Shown here in pieces: positions 18,056 through 26,682 of a DNA stretch of 64,000 nucleotides. Under the pieces are notes generated by a model. That model did not search any database, was not told the origin of the DNA, and worked only from the letters and a program-made list of their open reading frames with translations. Position 1 is the first letter of the stretch; each line of letters begins with the position of its first letter. The position numbers and the translations under genes were made by a program. Source of the DNA: Sphingosinicellaceae bacterium (GTDB taxonomy: Bacteria > Pseudomonadota > Alphaproteobacteria > Sphingomonadales > Sphingomonadaceae); NCBI GenBank assembly GCA_019285715.1, contig CP079108.1, positions 3,363,001 through 3,427,000 of the forward strand, read 5' to 3'.

Positions 18056-18841
18056 ATGTCATCAGCCCTTCAGATCGCACGTTCGGGCCTCGACGCGCTC
18101 GATGCGCGGATGAAAGTGATCTCGAACAACCTGGCCAACGTCAACACGACGGGTTTCAAGCGCGACCGCGCCAGCTTCCAGACCCTGATGTACCAGACGA
18201 CGCGGCCCGCCGGCGCTCCTGCCGGGGCAGACGCGCAATACGCCGCAGGGCTCGGCACCGGCACCGGTGTCCGCGTCGCGGGGACCGAGCGCATCCACAT
18301 CCAGGGCGCGCTGACCCAGACCGACAACGCGCTCGACCTCGCGGTTGAGGGCAGCGGCTTCTTCGCAGTAACTCGTCCCGACGGGACGCTCGCCTACACC
18401 CGCGACGGCGGCTTCAAGCTCGACCCGACCGGGCGGCTGGTGACCGGCAGCGGCGACCGGCTGACGCCCGAGATCACCACCCCCGACGGCGCGACCCAGA
18501 TTACCATCGCCGCCGACGGCACGGTTTCCGCGCTGGTGCCGGGCAGCACCGACCCGCAGCAGCTCGGTCAGGTCCAGCTGACGCGCTTCCTTAATCCGGC
18601 CGGGCTGCAGCCTCTCGGCGAGAACCTCTACGCCGAGAGCGCGGGCAGCGGCGCGGCGCAGGCCGGGGTCGCGGGGGCAGACGGCATGGGCGCGGTCCGG
18701 CAGGGCGCGCTCGAAGGCTCGAACGTCTCGACGGTGCAGGAACTCGTCGACATGATCGAGACCCAGCGCGCCTATGAGGTCAACGCCAAGGTCATCAACG
18801 CCGCCGACGAGATGTCGCGCTACGTGAACCAGAATGTTTGA
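18056..18841 (+). CDS. flgG: Flagellar basal-body distal rod protein FlgG
   Basis: A 261-residue distal rod subunit, the expected length. SNNLANVNTTGFKRDRASFQ, ALDLAVEGSGFFAVTRPDG and the C-terminal ALEGSNVSTVQELVDMIETQ plus RAYEVNAKVI are canonical. AGGGAG lies upstream of the ATG. Its stop overlaps the first possible flgH start by 8 nt. Confidence 0.96.
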   Translation: MSSALQIARSGLDALDARMKVISNNLANVNTTGFKRDRASFQTLMYQTTRPAGAPAGADAQYAAGLGTGTGVRVAGTERIHIQGALTQTDNALDLAVEGSGFFAVTRPDGTLAYTRDGGFKLDPTGRLVTGSGDRLTPEITTPDGATQITIAADGTVSALVPGSTDPQQLGQVQLTRFLNPAGLQPLGENLYAESAGSGAAQAGVAGADGMGAVRQGALEGSNVSTVQELVDMIETQRAYEVNAKVINAADEMSRYVNQNV

Positions 18842-19583
18842 TGGGGTGGCGACATATCGCTCGACTTGTCATCCCAGAGAACGCCGGGACCCAGTTGCGC
18901 CACGGGCACTGCGATCCCGTTTGGGGAGTAGCTGGGTCCCGGCGTTCGCCGGGATGACAATGTCGGGCCTGACCGCATGCGCCCTAGACCCCTTCCCCCC
19001 CGCCCCGCCGGTCCCGCCGTCGCTCGCCGTCGCCCCTCTACCGCGCGCGCCGACCGGCAGCCTGTACTACGCCGGGCACTTCGCCGCTCTCGCCAGCGAC
19101 AACCGCGCAAGGCGCACCGGCGACCTGCTGACCATCCGCCTCGTCGAGCGCATGCAGGCGCACAAGTCCGCGTCGGCGGACGCATCCCGGGACGGCAAGA
19201 CCAGCATCGACCTGCCGCAGGCGAAGCCGTTCAGCTACATCCCCAAGGGCTGGCTCGGCGGCGGCAGTTCGCAAAGCTTCAAGGGCACCGGCACCGCCGC
19301 GCAGGACAACCTGCTGTCGGGGGAGATCAGCGTCACCGTCCAGGGCATCGAGGCCAACGGCGTGCTCCGTGTCGCCGGCGAAAAGCGCCTGACCCTCAAC
19401 CGCGGCGAGGAACAGGTCCAGCTGACCGGCCTCGTCCGCCCGGAGGACATCGGCGCCGACAACAGCGTCGCCAGCACGCGGGTCGCCGACGCGCGGATAC
19501 GGTACGCGGGAACCGGCCAGGTCGCGGACCAGAGCCGGCAGGGCTGGCTGGCGCGGTTCTTCAGCAAGGTGACGCCGCTGTGA
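18834..19583 (+). CDS. flgH: Flagellar L-ring protein FlgH with repeat-derived N-terminus
   Basis: The outer-membrane L-ring lipoprotein. From about residue 45 the protein is normal: lipobox LTAC ending at C49, then [35 protein letters not shown] and the C-terminal [17 protein letters not shown]. Residues 11-42 are encoded by a REP-like element (18866-18960; [11 protein letters not shown]), which replaces the usual signal-peptide n- and h-regions. Start options: ATG 18834 (overlapping flgG; 249 aa) or ATG 18954/18960 inside the element's end, which leaves almost no signal peptide. Export and lipidation efficiency are therefore doubtful. Confidence 0.85.
   Translation: MFDGVATYRSTCHPRERRDPVAPRALRSRLGSSWVPAFAGMTMSGLTACALDPFPPAPPVPPSLAVAPLPRAPTGSLYYAGHFAALASDNRARRTGDLLTIRLVERMQAHKSASADASRDGKTSIDLPQAKPFSYIPKGWLGGGSSQSFKGTGTAAQDNLLSGEISVTVQGIEANGVLRVAGEKRLTLNRGEEQVQLTGLVRPEDIGADNSVASTRVADARIRYAGTGQVADQSRQGWLARFFSKVTPL
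18866..18960. repeat. REP-like element at the 5' end of flgH
   Basis: 95 bp with outer arms TTGTCATCCC and GGGATGACAA and inner arms (AACGCCGGGACCCAG and CTGGGTCCCGGCGTT). It is in frame with flgH and its right end contains two candidate flgH start codons. Confidence 0.8.
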
Positions 19584-19610
19584 GGGGGCGGATCACCGCC
19601 GCTATTTCGA

Positions 19611-19707
19611 TTGTCATCCCCGCGCAGGCGGGGACCCATGAACTTTCGTTCGAGATTAAAGGCCGAAGCTTGTGTGCATGGGGCCCCCGCCTGCGCGGGG
19701 ATGACAA
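19611..19707. repeat. REP-like element at the 5' end of flgI
   Basis: 97 bp with the same outer arms (TTGTCATCCC, GGGATGACAA) and inner arms GCGCAGGCGGGGACCCATG and CATGGGGCCCCCGCCTGCGC. The right end overlaps the flgI start codon: the ATG in GGGATGACAA is the flgI ATG. Confidence 0.8.
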
Positions 19708-20261
19708 AGATATTCGGCGCACTCCTCCTCCTCATTCTCGCCGCAGCCACCCCCGCCCACGCCGACCGCATCAAGGACATCGCCACTTCGGCGGCGTTCG
19801 CTCCAACTCGCTCACCGGCTACGGCATCGTCGTCGGCCTGTCGGGTACCGGCGACGACAACCTCGAATACACCGTCCAGAGCGTCCGCAGCGCCGCCGCC
19901 CGGCTCGGCGTGACCCTCCCGCCGGGCATCGCGCCCGGCCTCAAGAACGCCGCCGCGGTGATCGTCACGGCCGAACTGCCGGCGTTCGCCAAGCCCGGCC
20001 AGCGCCTCGACGTCACCGTGTCGGCGCTCGGCAAGGCCAAGTCGCTGCGCGGCGGCACGTTGTTGCTGTCGCCGCTCGTCGGTGCCGACGGCGAGGTCTA
20101 TGCGCTGGCGCAGGGCAACCTCGCGGTCGGCGGCTTCGGGGCGGAGGGCCGCGACGGGTCGAAACTGGTGGTCAACACGCCGTCGTCGGGGCGGGTGCCG
20201 AGCGGGGCCAGCGTCGAGCGTGCGGTCGACAGCCCGTTCGCGACCGGCGACGCCCTCACCC
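19701..20261 (+). pseudogene. flgI: flgI 5' fragment (flagellar P-ring), frameshifted and IS-interrupted
   Basis: FlgI builds the P-ring around the rod in the periplasm. The start is intact, with a clear signal peptide ([20 protein letters not shown], then A). The mature start is DRIKDIAT, but the frame then fails at about 19785: the expected [20 protein letters not shown] continues in another frame, consistent with loss of one base in GCCAC-TTCGGC. The second frame runs to an IS at 20262, after [11 protein letters not shown]. The 3' remainder is at 22038-22571. Two independent lesions make a working P-ring unlikely, although the frameshift could be a sequencing error. Confidence 0.9.
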
Positions 20262-20343
20262 CGCATTGCCTCGCCTGATTTGCTCCCGCGGCGGGGGTCG
20301 TTGCCTCATTTAAAATGCTCTCGAGATTGTTCGGGAGCGAGCT

Positions 20344-21891
20344 ATGAGGACGGTGAGCATGGCAACGCGTACGGAGCTGGTCGCTGCGATCAGCGAACGG
20401 TACCGATCGGCTGATCGAGCAAGCAAGGGCCGGGTGCTGGACGAGTTCGTTGCGGTGACGGGATTTCACCGCAAGCATGCGATGCGGCTGATGCGGGCGG
20501 GCCCCGCGGTCACGACGGCGAACGTCCGCATCGAGCGTCGGATCTACGACGAGGCGGCCCGGACCGCGCTTATCGTGCTCTGGGAGGCGGCGGATCGGCT
20601 GTGCGGCAAGCGATTGCGACCGCTCATTCCGATCCTGCTGGAGGCGATGGAGCGCCATGGCCATCTGGACTTGGCGCCGGCGGTGAGGTCGCAGCTGACG
20701 AAGATGAGCGCGGCAACGATCGATCGCGTGCTTCGCGCCGCAAAGGCCGGTAATCGCAAACCGCGGCGACGTGGTGTCGCGGGAACGGCGCTCCGGCAAA
20801 GCGTACCGATCAGGACGTTTGACGACTGGGACAATCCGGCACCGGGGTATGTCGAAGCCGATCTCGTATCGCACAGCGGTCCGGTCGCGAAGGGAAGCTT
20901 TGCGTGGACGTTCACGTTGACTGACATCGCGACCGGCTGGACTGAGTGCGCGCCGCTACTGGTTCGCGAGCAGACGGTGCTCGTCGCGGTGCTTAGCGAG
21001 GTGCGCAGGCTGATGCCGTTCCCGCTGCTGGGGTTCGACACTGACAACGATAGCGTCTTCATCAACGAGACGGTGCGCGATTACTGCGCTGCCTCCGACA
21101 TCGCGTTCACGCGCTGCCGACCCTATCGCAAGAACGACCAGGCATGGGTGGAGCAAAAGAACGGATCAGTCGTGCGCCGCCTGGCTGGCTATCGTCGCTT
21201 CGAGGGGCTGGAGGCGACCGTTGCGCTGGCTGAGCTGTACGCGGCGTCGCGCCTGTTCGTGAACTTCTTCCAGCCCTCGTTCAAGCTGGCCGAGAAGCAC
21301 CGCGACGGTGCGCGGGTTCGCAAGCGCTATCATGCACCAGCGACGCCCTATCAGCGGTTGCTCGACGATCCGCGGGTATCTGATAAGACCCGGACACGCG
21401 TGCGTGCGATCTTTGCCGACCTCGATCCCGTCCGCTTGCTGCGCGATATCAGGGCGGCCCAACAGCGGCTGGTCGCCCTTGCCGACATGGTCAGCCCAGT
21501 ACCGGTGAGCGAGCAGCCCGCGGCCCCACCATTGGACGCGTTCCTCTCCAGCTTGCAAACGATATGGCAGGGCGGTGAAGCGCGACCGACTGCATCCAAT
21601 AAACCGGTCATCAAGCGCGGTCGTCGCCGTCCCGATCCGCTGATCGAGGTGAGCGAGCAGTTGAAGCGCTGGTTCGAGGACGAGCCGTGGCGCACCGGCA
21701 GGGAGCTGCTGGAAAAACTTCAGGTCGAGCGGCCCGACAACTATCCCGATGGCCTGATCCGTACCGTCCAGCGCCGCCTTAAGGTCTGGCGGTCCGAATA
21801 CGCTCACGCACTGGTGTTCACTCATTCCGGGCTGGCGGCGGAATCTCCTACGGATACGGCGATGCCGGTGTCGGTGCTAGTCGAAGGTTGA
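20344..21891 (+). CDS. DDE transposase (integrase-core family), copy 1
   Basis: A 515-residue transposase. The N-terminal helix-turn-helix region (VLDEFVAVTGFHRKHAMRLM) is followed by a retroviral-integrase-like catalytic core. The catalytic residues are D173 (in EADLVSHS), D234 (in FDTDNDSVF) and E270 (in WVEQKNG). D234 and E270 are separated by exactly 35 residues, as expected. The family is not firmly assignable by eye; similar proteins are often filed as ISNCY-type or integrase. Start ATG 20344 follows GGGAGCGAGCT; ATG 20359 is an alternative. A 16-bp hairpin overlaps its stop codon. Confidence 0.9.
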   Translation: MRTVSMATRTELVAAISERYRSADRASKGRVLDEFVAVTGFHRKHAMRLMRAGPAVTTANVRIERRIYDEAARTALIVLWEAADRLCGKRLRPLIPILLEAMERHGHLDLAPAVRSQLTKMSAATIDRVLRAAKAGNRKPRRRGVAGTALRQSVPIRTFDDWDNPAPGYVEADLVSHSGPVAKGSFAWTFTLTDIATGWTECAPLLVREQTVLVAVLSEVRRLMPFPLLGFDTDNDSVFINETVRDYCAASDIAFTRCRPYRKNDQAWVEQKNGSVVRRLAGYRRFEGLEATVALAELYAASRLFVNFFQPSFKLAEKHRDGARVRKRYHAPATPYQRLLDDPRVSDKTRTRVRAIFADLDPVRLLRDIRAAQQRLVALADMVSPVPVSEQPAAPPLDAFLSSLQTIWQGGEARPTASNKPVIKRGRRRPDPLIEVSEQLKRWFEDEPWRTGRELLEKLQVERPDNYPDGLIRTVQRRLKVWRSEYAHALVFTHSGLAAESPTDTAMPVSVLVEG

Positions 21892-21944
21892 TGGGACGCT
21901 GCTCCGCTTCGCCTACGGCTCCGCTCCACAGCGTCCCATCAACC
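21886..21944 (+). terminator. Perfect 16-bp hairpin across the transposase stop, copy 1
   Basis: GGTTGATGGGACGCTG (21886-21901) pairs with CAGCGTCCCATCAACC (21929-21944) around a 27-nt loop; the TGA stop lies within the left arm. No T-run follows, so it is a strong RNA structure rather than a textbook intrinsic terminator. Confidence 0.6.
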
Positions 21945-22037
21945 GGGAATCGACCTCGCCTGGTGATCGGCGTAGGGGAACACTCTGGTGAGGCAACGGC
22001 ATCACCGCTCGGGAACATCTTCTCGTGAGGCAACACG

Positions 22038-22571
22038 ACCCTCGACCTGAACGACGCGGATTTCACGACGGCCGCCTCGGTTGCGCGCGTCATTGCTGCA
22101 AGCGGGGCCGTCGCCAGCGCCGTCGACGCGACCACCGTGCGGATCGTGGCGCCGCCCGAACTTGCGGCGCGCATCGCGCTCGCCAGCCGGATCGAGGGTC
22201 TGGACGTGCCGGTCGATGCCCCCCCGGCGCGGGTCGTCGTCAACGCGCGCACCGGCACGGTCGTGATCGGGGCGGGGGTGCGCGTGCTGCCGACCGCGAT
22301 CGCGCATGGCAACCTCACCGTGCGCGTCACCGAAGCCGCGACCGCGAGCCAGCCCGAGGCGCTGTCCGGCGGCCGCACCGTGATCGTGCCGCGGTCGCGC
22401 ATCGACATCGAGCAGTCGCCGGCGCGGATGGCGCTGTTCGCGCCCGGCGTCGCGCTCGCCGACATCGTGCGGGCGGTGAATGCGCTCGGGGCCGCACCGG
22501 GGGACCTGGTGGCCATCCTCGAGGCGCTGAAGGCGGCGGGTGCGCTCAGGGCCGAGCTGGTGGTGATATGA
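22038..22571 (+). pseudogene. flgI: flgI 3' fragment (P-ring), downstream of the IS
   Basis: Continues FlgI from TLDLNDADFTTAASVARVI to the C-terminus (LVAILEALKAAGALRAELVV, I). When the IS and one ACCC duplicate are removed, the ACC-CTC-GAC codons join in frame with the 5' fragment's second frame. No start codon or ribosome-binding site of its own is apparent before internal codons. Its stop overlaps the flgJ-like ATG, so ribosomes would normally arrive at flgJ by coupling from flgI; the insertion may reduce flgJ expression too. Confidence 0.9.
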
Positions 22572-22816
22572 TTGTTCCGGTTACACAGTCCGCCGTCGCG
22601 CCGGTTGACCCCAAGGCGGCCAAGGTCGCCCGCGATTTCGAGGCGCTGTTCATCGGCCAGCTCCTCCACGCCGCCCACGCCGCCAAGCTCGCCGACGATC
22701 CGCTAGCGGGCAACGACACCAGTTTCCGCGACCTCGGCGACCGCCAGCTCGCGCAGAGCCTCGCCGCCGCGGCTCCGCTCGGGGTCGCCAAGCTGCTCGC
22801 CGGGCGGCCGAAGTGA
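22568..22816 (+). CDS. flgJ: FlgJ-type rod-binding protein (no muramidase domain)
   Basis: An 82-residue protein matching the N-terminal rod-capping domain of FlgJ: ARDFEALFIGQLLHAAHAAK followed by a dispensable acidic loop and RQLAQSLAAAAPLGVA. The C-terminal peptidoglycan hydrolase domain of enterobacterial FlgJ is absent, as in many alphaproteobacteria. ATG overlaps the flgI stop; its stop overlaps the flgK GTG. Confidence 0.82.
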   Translation: MIVPVTQSAVAPVDPKAAKVARDFEALFIGQLLHAAHAAKLADDPLAGNDTSFRDLGDRQLAQSLAAAAPLGVAKLLAGRPK

Positions 22817-24672
22817 GTGACCTGCTCGCCATTGGCGCGGCGGGGCTTGCCGCCTACCGCGCAGCGCTGTCGGTGGTCGGCGACAACGTCGCGAACGCAG
22901 ACTCACCGGGTTACGTTCGGCAAACGGTGATTCTCAAGGCCGCGCCGCGCGCCGGTGCCGGTGGTCCGCTGTCGCTGAGCGCCGGGGTCGGCAGCGGGGT
23001 CGATGTCGGGTCGGTCGCGCGCGCCTGGGACGCGCTCAAGGCTAACGCGGCCCGCAATGCCGGCAGCGATGTGGCGCGGCTGACGACGCGGGGCGACTGG
23101 CTGACCCGGCTGCAGACGCTCGTCGGCGGCGCAGCGGGGCAGCTCAACACCGCGCTCGGGGGCTTCTTCGACGGCGCGCAGGCACTGACCGCGAACCCGC
23201 TGTCGACCGCGGCACGCACTATCTTTCTCGACCGCGCCGACCAGGCCGCGAGCGGCTTCCGCGACACCGCCGGCGGCATCGCCAGCCTGGCGGGCGACCT
23301 TGCCGCGACCACCAAGGCCGCGACCGCAGAGGTCAACGGGCTGACCGGGGCAATCGCGCGGGTCAACGACGAGCTCCGTCGCGCCGGCGGCCGCGATACC
23401 AACGCGCTGCTCGACGAGCGCGACAGGCTGCTCGGGCAGCTCGGCACCTACCTCAAGGTCGGGGTGGTCGAGGGCGTCGGTGGCATCGTCACGGTGACGC
23501 TCGGCGGCGGTGCGAACGCGCCGGCGCTGGTCAGCGGCGGCACCGCAACGCGCATCGGCGTCCGCGACGGTGCCAACGGCGCCGAACTCGTCCTCGACCC
23601 GACCCACGAAGCGCGCGCGGTCCGCCTCCCCGCCAGCGGCAGCCTTGCCGGGCTGATCGAGGCGGCGCGGCAGATCCGCACCACCGCGGCCGACCTCGAC
23701 GGGCTGGCGACGCGCTTCGTCGACGCGGTCGACGCGGTCCAGACGAGCGGCGTCGACGTCGCGGGCAACGACGGCACGTCGCTGTTTGCGCGGACGACCC
23801 TGCTGGTCGCCGCCGGCCGCGCCAACGCCGGGACCGCGACGATCGAGGTTGCCGTCGCCGACGGCGCGACGCTCGACCCGCTCGGCTATGTCCTGCGCCG
23901 CGACGCCGGGCAGTGGACATTGTCGCGGGCGGATGGCTCGGGCACAGTGACCGGGGCGGGGCCGCTCAGCCTCGACGGCGCGACGGTCACGCCCGCACCG
24001 GGCGCGCGTGACGGGGATGCCTTCGTGCTGGCGACGGCGAGCGGCGCCGCGGGCCTCGCATTGCGCCCGCTCGCGCCCGGTCAGGTCGCGGTGTCGTCGC
24101 GCTGGCTCGGCGACGCAGCGGCGAGCAATTCCGGCACCGGCAAGCTCAGCCTCGGCCTCGACGGAGCCGCCGCCGGGCTGCCGGCCCGCCCGGCCTACAC
24201 GATCCGCATGCTCGACGCGGTCAATGGCGAGATCGTCGATCCGGCCGACGGCACCGTCCTGGCCACGGCAGCGGTCGCCGGCGGGCAGGTCGCTGGCACG
24301 GGGTTCACGTTCACCATCACCGGGGTGCCGGTCGCAGGCGACAGCTTCCGCATCGTCCGCGCGCCCGCGAACAGCGCCGACACCGGCAACCTGCGCGCGC
24401 TGCTCGCGAACCGCGCCGGGGCTGGGGTCGAGGACGGTCTCGACGCTTCGGTCGCGGGGCTGGCGAGCCATATCTCGGAGACCAAGCGCCTCGCGGACGC
24501 AGCGACCGCGGTCGCCAACGACGCGACGAAGGCGGCGGACGCGATCTCCGGGGTCGACCTCGACCGCGAGGCCGCGGAAATGGCGCGCCTCCAGACCGCG
24601 TACAAAGCCAACGCACAGGTCATCGCCGCGGCGCGCGAGATGTTCGACACGCTGTTGCAGGCGGCTCGCTGA
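22813..24672 (+). CDS. flgK: Flagellar hook-associated protein 1 FlgK
   Basis: A 619-residue hook-filament junction protein. N-terminus ALSVVGDNVANADSPGYVRQ is diagnostic and the C-terminus (SGVDLDREAAEMARLQTAYK, then ANAQVIAAAREMFDTLLQ) matches the axial-protein coiled coil. GTG start at 22813. Overlaps flgJ and flgL by a few nucleotides. Longer than typical FlgK (about 550) through an expanded central domain. Confidence 0.94.
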   Translation: MSDLLAIGAAGLAAYRAALSVVGDNVANADSPGYVRQTVILKAAPRAGAGGPLSLSAGVGSGVDVGSVARAWDALKANAARNAGSDVARLTTRGDWLTRLQTLVGGAAGQLNTALGGFFDGAQALTANPLSTAARTIFLDRADQAASGFRDTAGGIASLAGDLAATTKAATAEVNGLTGAIARVNDELRRAGGRDTNALLDERDRLLGQLGTYLKVGVVEGVGGIVTVTLGGGANAPALVSGGTATRIGVRDGANGAELVLDPTHEARAVRLPASGSLAGLIEAARQIRTTAADLDGLATRFVDAVDAVQTSGVDVAGNDGTSLFARTTLLVAAGRANAGTATIEVAVADGATLDPLGYVLRRDAGQWTLSRADGSGTVTGAGPLSLDGATVTPAPGARDGDAFVLATASGAAGLALRPLAPGQVAVSSRWLGDAAASNSGTGKLSLGLDGAAAGLPARPAYTIRMLDAVNGEIVDPADGTVLATAAVAGGQVAGTGFTFTITGVPVAGDSFRIVRAPANSADTGNLRALLANRAGAGVEDGLDASVAGLASHISETKRLADAATAVANDATKAADAISGVDLDREAAEMARLQTAYKANAQVIAAAREMFDTLLQAAR

Positions 24673-25595
24673 TGCAGGTCAACACCCGCGTCAGCCACGA
24701 CATGCAGGTCGCGCGGCTGGCCGACCTGCAGCACCAGCTCGAGGGGGCGCAGAGCCAGATCGACAGCGGCAAGCGCTTCGACGCGCCCTCCGACGACCCG
24801 GTCGCGAGCGGCATCGCGACCCGGCTGCGGCGGACCCAGGCCGAGGGGCTGGCGCGCGGCACCGCGATCGACGCCGCCGCAAGCCGGCTGGCGACCTCCG
24901 ACACGACGCTGGGGGCGGTGGCGACCCTGCTGCAGCGCGCCCGCGAGATCGGACTGGCAGCGGCCAACGTCACCCTCAACGCCAGCGACCGTGCGACGCT
25001 GGCGATCGATGCGAAGCAGCTGGGCGAGCAACTGCTCGACCTGGCCAACACCACCGGCGCCGACGGCACGCCGCTGTTCGGCGGGGCGAGCGGGCGGTCG
25101 CCGGCCTTCGCGCGCGATGCGACGGGAGCGGTCGCGTGGACCGGCTTCGGTGGTGGCGGCGTCGTGGCGCTCGGCTCGGTCGTCTCGGCCGACAACGGCG
25201 GACCCGCGGCGTTTATCGGTGCCGGGGTCGCTGCGGGAGCAGGGGCGGTCGCCAGCGGCGACGCCTTCGCACTCATCGACAGCCTCCAGGCCGCCCTCGC
25301 CGCGCCTGACGCGACGCGGGCAGCGGTTCTCGCCGCGGTGCTCGGCGGGCTCGACGCGTCGGTCTCGCGGGTCGCCGACGCGCAGGCCGCGGTCGGCGTC
25401 CGCGCCGCCCGCCTCGAGACCGAAACTACCCGGCTGGCGGCTGCCGACCTGCGCATCGAGAGCGACCTGACCAAGGTCGAAGGCGTCGACATGCCGTCGG
25501 CGATCGCCCGGCTGCAGCGCCTTTTGACGGTGCTCAACGCGTCCCAGGCGAGCTTCGTCAAGCTGGCCAGCCTCAGCCTGTGGGACAAATTATAG
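24672..25595 (+). CDS. flgL: Flagellar hook-associated protein 3 FlgL
   Basis: A 307-residue flagellin-fold protein that joins FlgK to the filament. The N-terminal RVSHDMQVARLADLQHQLEG and DSGKRFDAPSDDPVASGIAT are canonical, and the C-terminal helix (DLTKVEGVDMPSAIARLQRL) matches. The ATG shares one base with the flgK stop. No flagellin gene is in the window. Confidence 0.92.
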   Translation: MQVNTRVSHDMQVARLADLQHQLEGAQSQIDSGKRFDAPSDDPVASGIATRLRRTQAEGLARGTAIDAAASRLATSDTTLGAVATLLQRAREIGLAAANVTLNASDRATLAIDAKQLGEQLLDLANTTGADGTPLFGGASGRSPAFARDATGAVAWTGFGGGGVVALGSVVSADNGGPAAFIGAGVAAGAGAVASGDAFALIDSLQAALAAPDATRAAVLAAVLGGLDASVSRVADAQAAVGVRAARLETETTRLAAADLRIESDLTKVEGVDMPSAIARLQRLLTVLNASQASFVKLASLSLWDKL

Positions 25596-25691
25596 AGAGC
25601 ACACCCCAAATAATCCGGCGCAAGCCCGGGCCGCCCGAGCCGTAATCACACTCGACGACGCGGCAATCATGCCCGGGAAGCGGGGGGACGC

Positions 25692-26555
25692 ATGGTCTCG
25701 GTCATCGGCCTCGTTGTGCTGCTCGTCATGGTGTTCGGTGGCTTTGCGTTGACCGGCGGCAACATCATGGTGGTGCTGGAAGCTCTCCCGCATGAGCTTC
25801 TCATCATCGGTGGTGCTGCCGCCGGCGCAACGCTGATCTCCACCGACATCACCGGGATCAAGGCGATCGGCGGCGGCTTCGGCGCGATCGTCCGTGGCCC
25901 CCGCTACAAGCGCGAGGACTATTCGGCGGCGATCTACCTGACCGCGAAGTTGATGAAATTGCTCAAGACCGAGGGCGCGATCGCGGTCGAGCCCCATATC
26001 GAGAACCCGCAGACGAGCTCCATCTTCGCAGCCTACCCGCAGTTCCTGAGCGACAAGGTGTTCATCCACCTGCTGACCGACACCCTCCGCCTGCTGGTGG
26101 TGTCGACCGGCGGGGTCGGCGCCAATGCCGTCGAGGAGGTCATCGACACCGCGATCGAGACCCACCACGCCGATGCCTATCTGCCGGTCGAGAGGCTAAC
26201 GACGCTGTCGGACGCCCTGCCGGCGCTCGGCATCGTCGCGGCGGTGCTCGGGGTGGTCAAGACAATGGGCTCGATCGACAAGCCGCCATCGGTGCTCGGC
26301 GGCATGATCGGGTCGGCGCTGGTGGGCACGTTCCTGGGGGTGCTGCTCAGTTACGGCATCGTCGGGCCGTGCGCGACGCGGCTGAAGTCGGTGCTCGATG
26401 CGGACGGCGAGATCTACCAGGTCATCCGCCGGGTCATCATCGCCAGCCTCAAGGGCCAGCCCCAGCCGATGGTGATCGAGGCGGCGCGCACCGCGATCAA
26501 GCCGGCGAACCAGCCGAGCTTCGGCGAGGTCTTCGACGGGATGCGGGCGAAGTGA
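25692..26555 (+). CDS. motA: Flagellar motor stator protein MotA
   Basis: A 287-residue inner-membrane proton-channel subunit. TM1 (VIGLVVLLVMVFGGFALTGG), a large cytoplasmic loop with the charged rotor-facing region, and TM3/4 (LPALGIVAAVLGVVKTMG; ALVGTFLGVLLSYGIVGPC) are clear. GGGGGGA precedes the ATG. It lies 96 bp after flgL and 127 bp before motB, with a palindromic repeat in the latter gap. Confidence 0.95.
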   Translation: MVSVIGLVVLLVMVFGGFALTGGNIMVVLEALPHELLIIGGAAAGATLISTDITGIKAIGGGFGAIVRGPRYKREDYSAAIYLTAKLMKLLKTEGAIAVEPHIENPQTSSIFAAYPQFLSDKVFIHLLTDTLRLLVVSTGGVGANAVEEVIDTAIETHHADAYLPVERLTTLSDALPALGIVAAVLGVVKTMGSIDKPPSVLGGMIGSALVGTFLGVLLSYGIVGPCATRLKSVLDADGEIYQVIRRVIIASLKGQPQPMVIEAARTAIKPANQPSFGEVFDGMRAK

Positions 26556-26567
26556 GGGGCAGCAAGG

Positions 26568-26662
26568 CCCTCTCCGCGACCCTCCCCCAGAAATGGGGGA
26601 GGGAGCAGAGGACCATCATGCTGCTCCCTCTCCCACTGCTGGGAGAGGGGCGGGGAGAGGGT
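26568..26662. repeat. CTCTCCC-type palindromic element between motA and motB
   Basis: CCCTCTCCGCGACCCTCCCC pairs with GGGGCGGGGAGAGGG, and nested hairpins are present (CTCCCCCAGAAATGGGGGAG; GCTCCCTCTCCC/GGGAGAGG). Same family as the elements upstream of flgB, in sufS and after the AbfD-like gene. Confidence 0.65.
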
Positions 26663-26682
26663 TCTTCACCCCGCACCACCCC

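Larger units (their letters stand above)
20262..22037 (+). mobile_element. Insertion sequence, copy 1 (1,776 bp), in flgI
   Basis: Boundaries come from comparing the two copies and reconstructing both targets. The element begins CGCATTGCCTCGCC and ends GTGAGGCAACACG, giving imperfect terminal inverted repeats (CGYRTTGCCTCRC). The direct repeat ACCC flanks it (20258-20261, 22038-22041). Each end has a second TTGCCTCA motif about 36 bp inside, probably a second transposase site. One transposase gene. By inspection identical to the copy at 58129-59904. Confidence 0.95.
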
